Shown: positions 1-14,047, counted from the stretch's first letter. The stretch: 64,000 nt of DNA from Stenotrophomonas beteli (GCF_001431665.1 NZ_LLXV01000001.1:55239-119238), one strand, 5' to 3'. The notes: a model not told the origin generated them from the sequence alone. Numbers and translations: made by a program.

Positions 1-2029
<2,029 letters not shown>

Positions 2030-2200
2030 TCGGGTTCCGTTGTCTGGTAGCGGTCCAGTCCGGCGCAGCCCTCTGCGGGAGGGGGTCGCACCGGAACCTC
2101 GATTCAACCTGCGGATACTACCACAACAGGCCGTTTTCCGCCTCCCTTTATCGGGATTTTACCGGCACAAATCAGGAACTTAGGGCCCCATACCGCCCCT

Positions 2201-2267
2201 GTAGAGCCGAGCCCATGCTCGGCTGCGGCGGATTCGCGGGCCGGGCCGAGCGTGGGCTCGGCTCTAC
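2201..2267. repeat. SMAG palindromic repeat pair, upstream of gyrA
   Basis: Two inverted hairpin units face each other, starting with GTAGAGCCGAGCC and ending with GGCTCGGCTCTAC, around a GC-rich spacer. The terminal GTAG/CTAC and the short stem are the mark of the SMAG (Stenotrophomonas GTAG) REP-like family. It lies between the gyrA start and the mtnA stop, both on the minus strand, so it could fold in the mtnA-distal or gyrA-leader transcript. Confidence 0.85.
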
Positions 2268-2290
2268 AGGCATCCGCGACCCTGCCCGCC

Positions 2291-3355
2291 TCAGCCGCCG
2301 AAGGCAGCGCGCATGTTTTCGGCGGTCGGGTTCAGGATCACCCCGCGTTCGGTCACGATGGCGTCGATCAGCTCGCCCGGGGTGACGTCGAACACCGGGT
2401 TCCAGGCGGCGATGCCTTCGGCCACGGTGCGGGTACCGCCCACGCCGTACAGCTCGCCCGGGTCACGCTGCTCGATCTCGATCTGGCTGCCGTCCACGGT
2501 GTCCATGTCCACCGTCGAGGACGGCGCCACGACCATGAACTTCACGCCGTGATGGCGGGCGGCGATGGCCAGCTGGTAGGTGCCGATCTTGTTGGCGGTA
2601 TCGCCATTGGCACAGATGCGGTCGGCGCCCACGATCACCCACTGCACGGCACCGGTCTTCATCAGGTGCGAGGCCGCGGAGTCGGCGATCAGGGTGGCAT
2701 CGATGCCGTCCTGCTGCAGCTCCCACACGGTCAGGCGCGCACCCTGCAGCCACGGCCGGGTCTCGCCGGCGAACACCCGGGCAATGCGGTGCTGGGCCAT
2801 GCCGGCGCGGATCACGCCCAGCGCGGTGCCGAAGCCGGCTGTCGCCAGCGAACCGGTATTGCAGTGGGTCAGCACGCCACTGCCGGCCTCGATCAGGCCT
2901 GCACCCAGCGCGCCCATGTGGCGGTTGGCGGCCAGATCCTCTTCGGCGATGGCCTGCGCTTCGGCCTCCAGCAACGCCGTCCAGTCGGCGCCTGCGACAC
3001 TCAGGCAACGGCGCATGCGCGCCAGGGCCCAGGCCAGATTGACGGCGGTCGGACGCGAGGCGTTCAGGCGCTGCAGCGCCGGCTCCAGCTGCTGCAGGGC
3101 GTGCGCGCCATCGGCGGCCTGCACCCCGCGTGCCGCCAGCACCACGCCCCAGGCCGCGGCGATACCGATCGCCGGCGCGCCGCGCACGGTCAGCGCGTGG
3201 ATGGCCGAGGCGACCTCGTCACTGTCATTGCAGACCACGTGCTCGACCACGAACGGCAGCTTGCGCTGGTCCAGCAGTTGCAGGGCGTCGCCGGTCCACA
3301 GGATCGGGCGGATGTGGTCGTAGCGGGCGTAATCGATGTCAGGGGCAGTGTTCAT
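2291..3355 (-). CDS. mtnA: S-methyl-5-thioribose-1-phosphate isomerase (methionine salvage)
   Basis: MtnA converts methylthioribose 1-phosphate to methylthioribulose 1-phosphate in the cytosolic methionine salvage pathway. The product is 354 residues, the usual size for the family. Seen motifs: RGAPAIG at residues 58-64, the catalytic Cys165 in THCNTGSLA, and catalytic Asp245 in [22 protein letters not shown] 3355 was chosen because the family's N-terminus (a short helix before WTGD) begins there; the frame stays open much further upstream, to about 3913, but that part is antisense to the DUF3011 gene and resembles no protein. It is followed downstream by gyrA's upstream region and preceded by the DUF3011 gene on the same strand. 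No dedicated regulatory site is visible. Confidence 0.95.
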   Translation of the reverse strand: MNTAPDIDYARYDHIRPILWTGDALQLLDQRKLPFVVEHVVCNDSDEVASAIHALTVRGAPAIGIAAAWGVVLAARGVQAADGAHALQQLEPALQRLNASRPTAVNLAWALARMRRCLSVAGADWTALLEAEAQAIAEEDLAANRHMGALGAGLIEAGSGVLTHCNTGSLATAGFGTALGVIRAGMAQHRIARVFAGETRPWLQGARLTVWELQQDGIDATLIADSAASHLMKTGAVQWVIVGADRICANGDTANKIGTYQLAIAARHHGVKFMVVAPSSTVDMDTVDGSQIEIEQRDPGELYGVGGTRTVAEGIAAWNPVFDVTPGELIDAIVTERGVILNPTAENMRAAFGG

Positions 3356-3402
3356 GGTCCCATTGTAGGGCCACGTCCTGCGCGGTTGGAGCCCGCCAGG
3401 GC

Positions 3403-4203
3403 TCAATTCACCGAGAATTCGGCGCGGCAGCCGCCATCCACCCAGATCCCGTTGCGGCTCCAGCCCCAGGTGTGGCCCTCCTCGCAGGGCGTGCTGGAGA
3501 GTTGCTGGGACACCGCCGCGCCCACGGAGATGCTCGCCCCGCAGAAACGCCGCTTCTTGGATTTCGATTCGCAGGTCAGCCGGCGCGGCATATCGACGAA
3601 GCGGCCCTGCTCGTCGGCCACTTCGAAATCGCCCTGGCAGCCACGGCTGGTCCACACTTCGTTGCGCTTGTAGCCCCACCCCTGCCCTTCCCGGCACGGC
3701 AGCACCGACAACTGGCGCAGCAGGCGCACCGGCGCCCCATCCAGGCGGACCGGGCAACTCTGCGGGCGGCCGTTGGACTCGCAGCGCACCACGCGGCGGA
3801 ACTGGCGCTTGCCGTCGCTGCTGGCCGCTGCGGCGGACCCGGGCGCGCGGCGCGCACGGAACTCGGCGCGGCAGCCCAGGGTGACCCATACGCCACTGCG
3901 ATCGGTCCCCCATTCGCTGCCACGGATACAGCTGTTGCTGGACAGCTGCCGGATCAGGTCGACGCCATTGGCGACCTCGATATCGCAGTGCACCCAGCCC
4001 ATGTCGCGTGATTCGCAGGTGATCACTTCCTCGTCATAACCCGGTTGCTGGGCAGACGCGGAGAACGGCAGCCAAGCACCCCATAGCGCGATGGAGTACA
4101 CCGGTACCGCAACAACCGCAAACCACTTGACCAATGCCTTCCCCAACAGGAGTGGACGAATTCCGATGCCAGTGTCCCGCATCGCCCGTGATAAGAGCAT
4201 CAT
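3403..4203 (-). CDS. Secreted DUF3011 protein with three four-cysteine repeats
   Basis: Function unknown. The protein is 266 residues. Residues about 26-52 form a hydrophobic signal-like segment ending SASA-QQ. After it come three tandem modules of about 55 residues, each with four cysteines at matching places: C63/C73/C92/C111, C141/C150/C170/C189 and C211/C221/C240/C259. Each module opens with CES, has a central QLS and a GW or EW pair, and closes with GC then an aromatic after two or three residues. This fits the DUF3011 family, and export plus paired cysteines suggest disulfides in the periplasm (inference). The start is unsure: ATG 4203, 4200 or 4182 all lack a clear ribosome site and leave a long N-region before the hydrophobic core. 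It sits between epmA and mtnA on the same strand. Confidence 0.75.
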   Translation of the reverse strand: MMLLSRAMRDTGIGIRPLLLGKALVKWFAVVAVPVYSIALWGAWLPFSASAQQPGYDEEVITCESRDMGWVHCDIEVANGVDLIRQLSSNSCIRGSEWGTDRSGVWVTLGCRAEFRARRAPGSAAAASSDGKRQFRRVVRCESNGRPQSCPVRLDGAPVRLLRQLSVLPCREGQGWGYKRNEVWTSRGCQGDFEVADEQGRFVDMPRRLTCESKSKKRRFCGASISVGAAVSQQLSSTPCEEGHTWGWSRNGIWVDGGCRAEFSVN

Positions 4204-4273
4204 CCTGCTTGCTGAAGCAAGCGCGTGGATCCGGCAATCCGTTCAGTCTTCGATGTCCGGTAGCGGACGATGT

Positions 4274-5230
4274 TCATGCATGGGCGAAATCGAACGCCAG
4301 CACATCGGCGATGCGCGGCGTGCGCTCCATCGCCATCAGCAGGCGGTCCACCCCTACCGCCACCCCCGCGCACGCCGGCATCGACGGCAATGCGGCCAGC
4401 AATGCCTCATCCAGTGCCGGCTGCACCTGCCCGCGTGCATGGCGCCGCTGCTGGTCACGCAGGAAGCGGGCACGCTGCTCGTCGGCATCATTCAGTTCGT
4501 GATAGCCGTTGGCCAGCTCCACCGTGCCCAGGTACAACTCGAACCGTTCAGCCAATGCAGGTTTACCGGGACGGATGCGCGCCAGCGCGGCCTGGCTGGC
4601 CGGCCAGTCATGCACCACGGTCATCACCGCGTCATCGAACTGCGGCTGGATGTGGTGGGTCATCAACAGGTCCAGCCAGTCATCACGGGTCAACCCGACC
4701 GGGTCGATGTGCACGTCGCCAAGCGCAACACGCAGCGCGGCTTCATCGGCCTCGAACGGATCCAGGCCCACGTGCTGCTGGAACAGCTCGCGGTAACTCA
4801 ACACACGCAGCGTCGCACGGCGTCCGACCAGGGCCAGCGCCTGGCCGACCAACTCGGCGGTTTCCTGCACCAACCGGTGGTGGTCCCAGCCGACCCGATA
4901 CCACTCCAGCATGGTGAATTCCGGGTTGTGGCGGCCGCCGGCCTCGCCGTTGCGGAACACCCGGCCCAGTTCGTAGCAGTCGCCCACGCCGGCCGCCAGC
5001 AGGCGCTTGAGCGGATATTCCGGCGAAGTGCGCAGCCAACGACGGCGGCCACCGGCATCGACATGGCCGGTGAAATCGGTATGGAAGCTGTCGATGTTCG
5101 GCTCGGTGTTGCCCGCCACCGACAGGATCGGCGTTTCCACTTCCAGCACGTCGCGCTCGGCGAAGAAGCGGCGCACCAGCGCGTTGAGCGCAGCACGCTG
5201 GCGCAGCGCACGCAGCAGGGCCTGGCTCAC
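4274..5230 (-). CDS. epmA: Elongation factor P lysyltransferase (EpmA/PoxA/GenX)
   Basis: EpmA attaches (R)-beta-lysine to a conserved lysine of elongation factor P, which helps ribosomes through proline runs. It is a class II lysyl-tRNA synthetase catalytic core without the anticodon-binding domain, and the 318 residues here match that short form. Motif 2 is seen as ELGRVFRNGEAGGRHNPEFT and the motif 3 region as GVAVGVDRLLMA near the C-terminus. The start is GTG at 5230, which overlaps the stop of the upstream acetyltransferase in a GTGA arrangement, so the two genes are translationally coupled. No epmB or efp gene is in the window. Confidence 0.93.
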   Translation of the reverse strand: MSQALLRALRQRAALNALVRRFFAERDVLEVETPILSVAGNTEPNIDSFHTDFTGHVDAGGRRRWLRTSPEYPLKRLLAAGVGDCYELGRVFRNGEAGGRHNPEFTMLEWYRVGWDHHRLVQETAELVGQALALVGRRATLRVLSYRELFQQHVGLDPFEADEAALRVALGDVHIDPVGLTRDDWLDLLMTHHIQPQFDDAVMTVVHDWPASQAALARIRPGKPALAERFELYLGTVELANGYHELNDADEQRARFLRDQQRRHARGQVQPALDEALLAALPSMPACAGVAVGVDRLLMAMERTPRIADVLAFDFAHA

Positions 5231-5712
5231 AGGATGCCCTCCGGGCGCGGGTGGTCCAGCGGCAGGGTCAGCAGATCGCGGGTGTCGTCGATGTAGCCGC
5301 TGGCCAGGTACAGGCGGCGGGCCAGTTCGTTGTGGTGGTTCACCTCCAGGCGCAGGCGGCTGACACCACGCCCGCGAGCGCGCTGTTCACAGATGGCCAG
5401 CGCCTGCTTGCCGCGACCACGACCGCGCGCGCGATGGCTCAGGTACAGCTCGTCCAGCAGCATGAAGTGGCCGCCCTGCTCCAGGCTGAAGCCCATCGCG
5501 ATCACCGCGTAGCCGACCACCTCGCCCGCCTCGTCCAGCCACAGCAGCACTTCGCCATTGCGCGGATCGGCCAGCAGCGCGTCGACGCCGCGGCGCACGC
5601 GTGCGTCGTCGAAGTCGATCCTGTCTTCGGCGTAGAACGCGCGCATCAACGCGATCAGCCGTTCTTCGTCGGCACGGGTCGCCAGGCGGAAATCCAGCGG
5701 GGCGGTCTGCAT
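5227..5712 (-). CDS. GNAT-family N-acetyltransferase
   Basis: A 161-residue GCN5-related acetyltransferase that would move the acetyl group of acetyl-CoA to an amine; the substrate cannot be told from sequence. The acetyl-CoA loop is visible as RARGRGRGKQAL (about residues 95-106), after the beta-strand HFMLLDELYLS, and the family's late segment NHHNELARRLYLASGY is present. The tight four-base overlap with epmA suggests co-expression, and a role in modifying a translation component is possible but is only inference. The ATG at 5712 fits the family start. Confidence 0.85.
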   Translation of the reverse strand: MQTAPLDFRLATRADEERLIALMRAFYAEDRIDFDDARVRRGVDALLADPRNGEVLLWLDEAGEVVGYAVIAMGFSLEQGGHFMLLDELYLSHRARGRGRGKQALAICEQRARGRGVSRLRLEVNHHNELARRLYLASGYIDDTRDLLTLPLDHPRPEGIL

Positions 5713-5764
5713 CGGTCATCCTTTGTAGTGCTTCATGCCGGGCGGGAAACGCCCGGCGGGGTCA

Positions 5765-8263
<2,499 letters not shown>

Positions 8264-8306
8264 CTACCTCGCCCGGCCGTCAGGCCCCGTAACGCCCTCG
8301 CCTTCC

Positions 8307-8366
8307 GCAGCGTCGAGCCATGCTCGACTGCATTTGCCATCACAGTCGAGCATGGCTCGACGCTGC
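8307..8366. repeat. SMAG-like palindrome pair in the ligA/aminotransferase divergent region
   Basis: Two mirror-image hairpins, opening GCAGCGTCGAGCCATGCTCG and closing CGAGCATGGCTCGACGCTGC. The ends read GCAG/CTGC instead of GTAG/CTAC, but the stem has the same sequence as the pair near 60707. It sits in the 203-base gap between two divergent starts, so it lies in promoter or leader sequence and not at gene ends. Confidence 0.75.
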
Positions 8367-8433
8367 AAAAGGCAGCTTGCCGCCGATCGCCGCCGGCGCT
8401 AGCGTGCGACGGTCGCCCTTCGGAATCCTGCCC

Positions 8434-9564
8434 GTGACCCTGCCCGCCTCCCGTAGACGCTTCCTGCAAGTGGCCGGTGCCGGCTTCGCCCTGGCCGGTA
8501 CGGGCCTGCCCCGCCTTGCCGATGCCCAACCCGCTGCGGCTGCGCCTTCGCCCTCGGCACCCGGCGAAGGCGCGGTGCTGCTGAACTTCAACGAATGCCC
8601 CTACGGCCCTTCGCCCGCGGCCCAGCAGGCGGCACGCGACAGCATCGCCGGTTGCGGCCGCTACCGCTTCGAACTGGCCGGCCAGGTGCGCGACGCCTTC
8701 ATCGAACAGGCCGGCCTTCCGGCTGATCACGTGCGGCTTTATCCGGGCTCCAGCGAACCGCTGAACCGAGCCGCCGTGCTGTGGACCAGCCCGCAGGCGG
8801 GACTGGTGGTGGCCGACCCGACCTTCGAAACGCTGGGCGAAGTTGCCGCCGCGCACGGCGCGCACGTGCAGAAAGTGCCGCTGCGAACCGACGGCGCACA
8901 CGACCTGCGCGCAATGGTCGCTGCCGCGCACGCGCGACCGACCGGGCTGCTGTATGTGTGCAATCCGAACAACCCGACCGGCTCGATCAGCCCGCCGGCC
9001 GAACTGGCGTGGCTGCTGTCGCACAAGCCTCCGACCACCCGTGTACTGGTGGACGAGGCCTATCTGCAGTACAGCGAGCAGCCGAGCCTGATCGCGCAGG
9101 TGGCGCAGCGCGATGACCTGATCGTGCTGCGCACGTTCTCCAAGCTTTATGGCATGGCCGGCCTGCGCCTGGGCGTGGCGGCCGCGCATCCCGACCGCCT
9201 GCGCGAACTGGCCAGCCTGGGCGACAACCCACTGCCGGTGCCGGCGCTGGCCGCGGCATTGGCCAGCCTGCGTGATCCTCAGTTGATCGCGCAGCGGCGC
9301 CTGCAGAATGCCAGGGTGCGGCAGGCCACCATCGCATGGCTGGGCAAGCGTGGTTTCAGTTGCGTGCCGTCGGAAGCGAACTGCTTCGTGGTGGATGTGC
9401 AGCGCGACGGTGCCGCCTTTGCCAAGGCGATGGCAGACAACGGCGTGGTGATCGGGCGCAGCTGGCCGATCTGGCCGCAGCGCGTGCGCGTGAGCGTCGG
9501 CACCGAAGATGAAATGGCCGCGTTCCGCAGGGCATTTGCCAAGGTCGCCGGCGTACCGGCCTGA
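8434..9564 (+). CDS. Tat-exported PLP-dependent aminotransferase (HisC-like)
   Basis: A 376-residue class I/II fold aminotransferase resembling histidinol-phosphate aminotransferases. Seen motifs: LNFNECPYGPSP near the N-terminus of the mature enzyme, CNPNNPTGS, the aspartate in VDEAYLQY, and the PLP lysine in TFSKLYGMAGLRLG. The N-terminus is a classical twin-arginine signal (ASRRRFLQVAGAGFALAG, then an A-rich cleavage zone), so the enzyme should be folded with its cofactor and exported to the periplasm. The GTG at 8434 was chosen because it places SRRRFLQ a few residues in; a longer frame from 8320 would translate the SMAG repeat. The gene runs opposite to its neighbours ligA and zipA. The amino donor and acceptor are unknown. 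Confidence 0.88.
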   Translation: MTLPASRRRFLQVAGAGFALAGTGLPRLADAQPAAAAPSPSAPGEGAVLLNFNECPYGPSPAAQQAARDSIAGCGRYRFELAGQVRDAFIEQAGLPADHVRLYPGSSEPLNRAAVLWTSPQAGLVVADPTFETLGEVAAAHGAHVQKVPLRTDGAHDLRAMVAAAHARPTGLLYVCNPNNPTGSISPPAELAWLLSHKPPTTRVLVDEAYLQYSEQPSLIAQVAQRDDLIVLRTFSKLYGMAGLRLGVAAAHPDRLRELASLGDNPLPVPALAAALASLRDPQLIAQRRLQNARVRQATIAWLGKRGFSCVPSEANCFVVDVQRDGAAFAKAMADNGVVIGRSWPIWPQRVRVSVGTEDEMAAFRRAFAKVAGVPA

Positions 9565-9575
9565 CCCTGTTGGTG

Positions 9576-9649
9576 GGGGCGAACCTTGGTTCGCCCCATC
9601 CACGCATGGCGTGGATCTACTGTTGTGGGTGCCGACCGTTGGTCGGCAC
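9576..9649. repeat. Three tandem hairpins (SMAG-related) between convergent genes
   Basis: Three short perfect or near-perfect palindromes follow each other: GGGGCGAACC/GGTTCGCCCC (9576-9597), ATCCACGC/GCGTGGAT (9598-9616, followed by CTAC), and GTGCCGACC/GGTCGGCAC (9629-9649). The stems differ in sequence but share length and the CTAC border. They fill the gap between the stop codons of the aminotransferase and zipA and may end transcription from both sides. Confidence 0.7.
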
Positions 9650-9659
9650 ACCATGGCGC

Positions 9660-10400
9660 TCACCAGCGCGGGGTCTTGGTCAGCGGCGGTGCCTGGTGCT
9701 GGCGATCATAGGCACGCAGTTCGTCACGGATGTGCGCGATGCGCTGCCGGCCGAGCGCATTGCGGCTGTCATCCAGCACCACGCCATCGAGCAGCTCGGC
9801 CATGCGCTGCACCGTCGGCAGCATCTTCTCCCAGGCGTCCAGCGCGGTCAGCGGCGCCGGCAGGGTCAGGAAGAAGGCAATGGCCGGGGTTTCCATGGCA
9901 CGGATGTTGGCCATGTCGAAGCTGCCCGGCTTCATGATGCTGGCCATCGAGAAGATCGGGCCGCGCTCGGGGTGGCCTTCCACCAGGCGGTGGAACACGT
10001 TCATGTGGCCGAACACCAGCCCAGTCTTCTCCGCTGCCACCACGATGTCTTCGCCCCGCAGCTGCTCGCCGGCGCGGGCGGCCACGAACAGCGAGACGAT
10101 CTTGTCGAAATCCTGGGTCGCGCGCTTGCCCAGGTCGCTGGCTGCGCCTGCGTCGGTGTCGGCCAGGCCGAGTTCGGCCTGCTCGCCCTCCCCGCCCATG
10201 CCGGGCTCAGGGCGGCCATCGGCCACGGCGACGCCGTCCTCACCCAGGACCGGCTCGCGGCGCTCGCCGCTGGTCGGTTCCGCGCCTTCCACGCGGCGCC
10301 CCTGGGGCTTCTTCTTCGGACGGCCAAACAGGAAGATCGCGGCGATCAACAGCAGGCCGGCGGCCAGGATGCCGATGCGCAACAGTGCCGTGTCGGACAT
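9660..10400 (-). CDS. zipA: Cell division protein ZipA
   Basis: ZipA anchors the FtsZ ring to the inner membrane. The 246-residue product has the family layout: an N-terminal membrane helix (residues about 6-25, LLRIGILAAGLLLIAAIFLF), a basic stretch GRPKKKPQGRR, a charged flexible linker to about residue 105, and the C-terminal FtsZ-binding domain, including GLVFGHMNVFHRL and the FDMANIRAMETPAIAFF segment. It is shorter than E. coli ZipA (328) because the linker is short and has no proline/glutamine-rich run. It follows smc by 46 bases on the same strand and is probably in the same transcript. Start ATG 10400. Confidence 0.95.
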   Translation of the reverse strand: MSDTALLRIGILAAGLLLIAAIFLFGRPKKKPQGRRVEGAEPTSGERREPVLGEDGVAVADGRPEPGMGGEGEQAELGLADTDAGAASDLGKRATQDFDKIVSLFVAARAGEQLRGEDIVVAAEKTGLVFGHMNVFHRLVEGHPERGPIFSMASIMKPGSFDMANIRAMETPAIAFFLTLPAPLTALDAWEKMLPTVQRMAELLDGVVLDDSRNALGRQRIAHIRDELRAYDRQHQAPPLTKTPRW

Positions 10401-10446
10401 TCGATAGGTTCTCCGGCTGGTTCATTCAGGTAACTAGGATGGCACG

Positions 10447-13400
10447 TCAGGCCGCGCCCGCCAATCGTGCGGCTTCTTCCAGATCCACGCTGACCAGGCG
10501 GCTGACGCCCGGCTCGCGCATGGTCACGCCCGAGAGCTGATGTGCCGCCTCCATCGTCGCCTTGTTGTGGCTGACGAACAGGAACTGCACCTTCTCGCTC
10601 ATTTCCTTGACCATGTTGGCCAGGCGACCGACGTTGGCCTCGTCCAGCGGTGCGTCCACCTCGTCCAGCAGGCAGAACGGCGCCGGGTTCAGCTGGAAGA
10701 TGGCAAACACCAGCGCCACCGCGGTCATCGCCTTCTCGCCGCCGGACAGCAGCGAGATGCTGGACACGCGCTTGCCCGGCGGGCGCGCCATGATCGTCAC
10801 GCCGGTGTCGAGCAGGTCTTCACCGGTCAGCTCCAGGTAGGCATGGCCGCCGCCGAACAGGCGCGGATACAACGCCTGCACACCGGCGTTGACGCGGTCG
10901 AAGGTGTCCTTGAAACGCCCACGGGTCTCTCGGTCGATCTTGCGGATGGCGTCTTCCAGGGTTTCCAGCGCGGTAGTCAGGTCCGCATGCTGGGCATCCA
11001 GGTACTCCGAGCGCTGCGACGCCTCGCCGTATTCGTGGATGGCGGCCAGGTTGACCGGCTCCAGCCGGCGCATGCGGCCATCGATCTGGTGCACGGCCTG
11101 CTCCCAGTCGCCCAGGCGGGCGTCCTCGGGCAGTGCATTGAGGACGTCCTGCAGCACGAAGCCAGCCTTCTCCACCGCCGCCTGCAGGGTGTCCGCGCTG
11201 AGCACCAGGGCCTGCTGGTCCAGCTTGCGCTGCGAAATACGCTCACGCTGCGCCAGCGCCTGTTCGTCGCGTTGGTGACGGGTCTGTTCGTAATTGCGCA
11301 GCTCGGCGTCGATGCCATCGAGCAGCGTGCGCGCCTCGGTCAGCACGCGATCGGCGCGCACGCGTTCTTCCAGCGCATTCTGGTGCTCGGCCTGCAGCGA
11401 CTCGACCGGCGAATCACCTTCATCCAGCTGCGAATGCAGTTCGCCCAGGCGCGAGTCCAGCTGCCCGCGCTGCATGCCCATACGCTCCAACGCCTGGCTC
11501 AACGAGGCCAGCTGCGCCCGCTGCGATTCCAGGGTCAGGGCCAGCGAATGCGACCGCTCGCGCACCGCGCGTGCAGCGTCGCGTGCCAGATCACGGGCCT
11601 CGGTCAGCTGGCGGCGCTCGCCCTCCAGCCGCTGCCGGGTCGATTCCAGGTCGCCCATGCTGCTGACCGCGTTCTCCAAGCGCGAGCGCGCTTCGCGCGC
11701 CTGCTCGTTGTTGGCTTCAATCGTTTCCTGCAGTTGCTTCAGCTCGCCTTCGATGCGGTCGATGCGCGTGCGCGCCGCCTCCACCTTGCCCTGCTGGCCC
11801 TGCAACTGCCCGGCCAGTTCAGAGACCGCACGATGGGCCTGGTACAGCGCACGCTGCGCGTCTTCGCGCTGCTGTTCGGCAGCCTGCAACTGCTCGCGGA
11901 AACCGGCCAGCTGTTCTTCCAGTTCGGCCTCGCGGTCCTGCAGCTGTTCGATCTGCTCGCGGAGTTCCTGGATCTCGCGTTCGCGCAGCAGCGCGCCCTG
12001 CTGGGCCGCACCGGAGCGCGATACGCGCAGCCAGCCCTGGCCCAGGCGCTCACCACGCTGGGTGATGATCGAATCGCCGTCCGGAAGGCTGCCCTGCAGC
12101 ATCTTCGCTTCGGAAAGGTCCTTGGCTGCGTGCAGGTGTGCCAGCAGCCGACGGATCGCCACCGGGCCACGCACGCGGGCGGCCAACGAGGTCGGTGCAA
12201 CCTTCAGTTCGGCATCGTCGTTGGCAACCAGCGCAAGGTGACCGTCGCCCAGCTCGCCGAGCGCGTCGACCAGGCCGGCCGGATCATCGACCAGCACGCC
12301 TTCGATCAACTGGCCGAGCGCGCTTTCCACCGCGTTTTCCCAGCCGGCATCAACGTCCAGGCGCTCGCCGACACGCGCCGCCGAATCCAGCCCGCGCGCC
12401 TTCAGCCAAGCCACGGCCGCGCCCTGCTCCTGGCCCAGCGCGGCCTGCTGCAGGGTTTCCAGCGAGGCCAGGCGACCGCGCAGGCCGTTGGCCTGCTTGC
12501 GCAGTTCGGCCAGTTCGTTCTGGCCATTGCGCTGCTGTTCCTGCACCGCCGCTACGCCCTGCTTGCGCAGCTCGACGTCTTCGCTCAGCTCATCCAGCGC
12601 GGCCTTCTGCGTGTCGTGCTGCAGGTGCAGCTGCTCGAACGCCTCTTCCAGCGCGTCCACGTCCAGCCCGGCGCGCTCGGCGGCCAGCGCTTCACGGCGC
12701 CGGTCGGCATCGAGGATCTGCTTGTCCAGGTAGTCCACGCGCGTGCGCTCGACGTCGCCGGCACGCGAGGCTTCCGAACTCTGCGAGGTGTGCTGCTCCC
12801 AGCGCTGCTGCCAGCTGGCCAGCCGTTCCTCAGCCTCGCGCAGGCTTTCCTGCTTGATCTCGTTCTCTTCCTGCAGCGCTTCCAGCTGCGGGGTGGCGGC
12901 CTCCACCGCTTCGCGCAGCACGCTCAGCCTGGCCTCGTCGCCGCTGATGTGCTGGCCCAGTTCGGCCAGCGCCTGCTGCGTCTCATCCCGCGCCTTGTGC
13001 AGGCGCTGCGACAGCTCGCGCTGGTGCTGGATCTGCTGTTCCAGGCGCGCCAGCGTGCTGCCGACCTGGTAGACCGCCGCCTGTGCGGTGTTGAGTGCAT
13101 CGGCGGCCTCTTCGCGACGCACGCGCGAGGTCTCGATGCGGGCTTCGGCATCACGCTGGTCGGCAATCAGCTGCTGCAGCTTGGTCTCTTCCTGCGACAG
13201 CCCTTCGCGCAGCTTCGACAGGCGACCGTCCAGCCCTCGGAACTCCAGCGCCTTCCACTCGGCATCCTTGACCCGGCGCTCTTCCTGCAGCGCCTGGTAC
13301 TGCTCGGCCTGCCGGGCCTGGCGCTTGAGGTGTTCGAGCTGCTTGCTGATCTCGTCGCGCAGGTCGCCCAGCCGGTCCAGGTTCTCGCGGGTGTGGCGGA

Positions 13401-13950
13401 TGCGGGTCTCGGTCTCCTTGCGGCGCTCCTTGTACTTGGAGATGCCGGCCGCCTCTTCCAGGTACACGCGCAGGTCTTCCGGGCGCGCCTCGATGATCTG
13501 GCTGATCATGCCCTGCTCGATGATCGAGTAGCTGCGCGGGCCCAGGCCGGTGCCGAGGAACAGATCGGTGATGTCGCGGCGACGGCACTTGGTGCCGTTG
13601 AGATAATAGTTGCTGGTGCCGTCGCGGCTGACCGTGCGCTTGACCGATATTTCGTTGAACGAGGCGTACTCGCCGGAAATCGTGTGGTCGGAGTTGTCGA
13701 AGATCAGCTCGACCGTGGCCTGCGAGACCGGCTTGCGGGCATTGGACCCGGAGAAGATCACGTCGGTCAGCGAGTCGCCACGCAGGCGGCTGGCCGAACT
13801 CTCGCCCATGACCCAGCGCACGGCGTCGATGATGTTCGACTTGCCGCAGCCATTGGGCCCCACCACGCCGGTCATGTTGGTCGGCAGGTGGAGGGTGGTC
13901 GGATCGACGAACGACTTGAAGCCGGACAGCTTGATCGTGGAAAGACGCAT
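10447..13950 (-). CDS. smc: Chromosome segregation ATPase SMC
   Basis: SMC condenses and segregates the chromosome as a dimer with ScpA and ScpB. The 1167-residue length is typical. The N-terminal head holds Walker A GPNGCGKSN (about residues 31-39). Two long coiled coils rich in E, Q, R and L flank a hinge near residues 500-650. The C-terminal head has the signature LLSGGEKAMTA and Walker B FCLLDEVDAPLDEANV. ATG 13950 gives the family N-terminus MRLSTIKLSGFKSFVD. It leads the smc-zipA pair. scpAB are not in the window. Confidence 0.98.
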   Translation of the reverse strand: MRLSTIKLSGFKSFVDPTTLHLPTNMTGVVGPNGCGKSNIIDAVRWVMGESSASRLRGDSLTDVIFSGSNARKPVSQATVELIFDNSDHTISGEYASFNEISVKRTVSRDGTSNYYLNGTKCRRRDITDLFLGTGLGPRSYSIIEQGMISQIIEARPEDLRVYLEEAAGISKYKERRKETETRIRHTRENLDRLGDLRDEISKQLEHLKRQARQAEQYQALQEERRVKDAEWKALEFRGLDGRLSKLREGLSQEETKLQQLIADQRDAEARIETSRVRREEAADALNTAQAAVYQVGSTLARLEQQIQHQRELSQRLHKARDETQQALAELGQHISGDEARLSVLREAVEAATPQLEALQEENEIKQESLREAEERLASWQQRWEQHTSQSSEASRAGDVERTRVDYLDKQILDADRRREALAAERAGLDVDALEEAFEQLHLQHDTQKAALDELSEDVELRKQGVAAVQEQQRNGQNELAELRKQANGLRGRLASLETLQQAALGQEQGAAVAWLKARGLDSAARVGERLDVDAGWENAVESALGQLIEGVLVDDPAGLVDALGELGDGHLALVANDDAELKVAPTSLAARVRGPVAIRRLLAHLHAAKDLSEAKMLQGSLPDGDSIITQRGERLGQGWLRVSRSGAAQQGALLREREIQELREQIEQLQDREAELEEQLAGFREQLQAAEQQREDAQRALYQAHRAVSELAGQLQGQQGKVEAARTRIDRIEGELKQLQETIEANNEQAREARSRLENAVSSMGDLESTRQRLEGERRQLTEARDLARDAARAVRERSHSLALTLESQRAQLASLSQALERMGMQRGQLDSRLGELHSQLDEGDSPVESLQAEHQNALEERVRADRVLTEARTLLDGIDAELRNYEQTRHQRDEQALAQRERISQRKLDQQALVLSADTLQAAVEKAGFVLQDVLNALPEDARLGDWEQAVHQIDGRMRRLEPVNLAAIHEYGEASQRSEYLDAQHADLTTALETLEDAIRKIDRETRGRFKDTFDRVNAGVQALYPRLFGGGHAYLELTGEDLLDTGVTIMARPPGKRVSSISLLSGGEKAMTAVALVFAIFQLNPAPFCLLDEVDAPLDEANVGRLANMVKEMSEKVQFLFVSHNKATMEAAHQLSGVTMREPGVSRLVSVDLEEAARLAGAA

Positions 13951-14047
13951 AGGGGTTCCGGACTGGGGCCGGCGGGCGGCCTGCGTTTACCCTCCAAGTC
14001 ATTGATCCTGTTGGGATCGATGCCCGTGGAACGGGTGTGACGCCCTG

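Noticed and set aside
10540..14040. A 1166-codon plus-strand open frame over smc
   Set aside because: It is the antisense shadow of smc, with Leu/Gln/Arg-rich translation and no recognisable fold.
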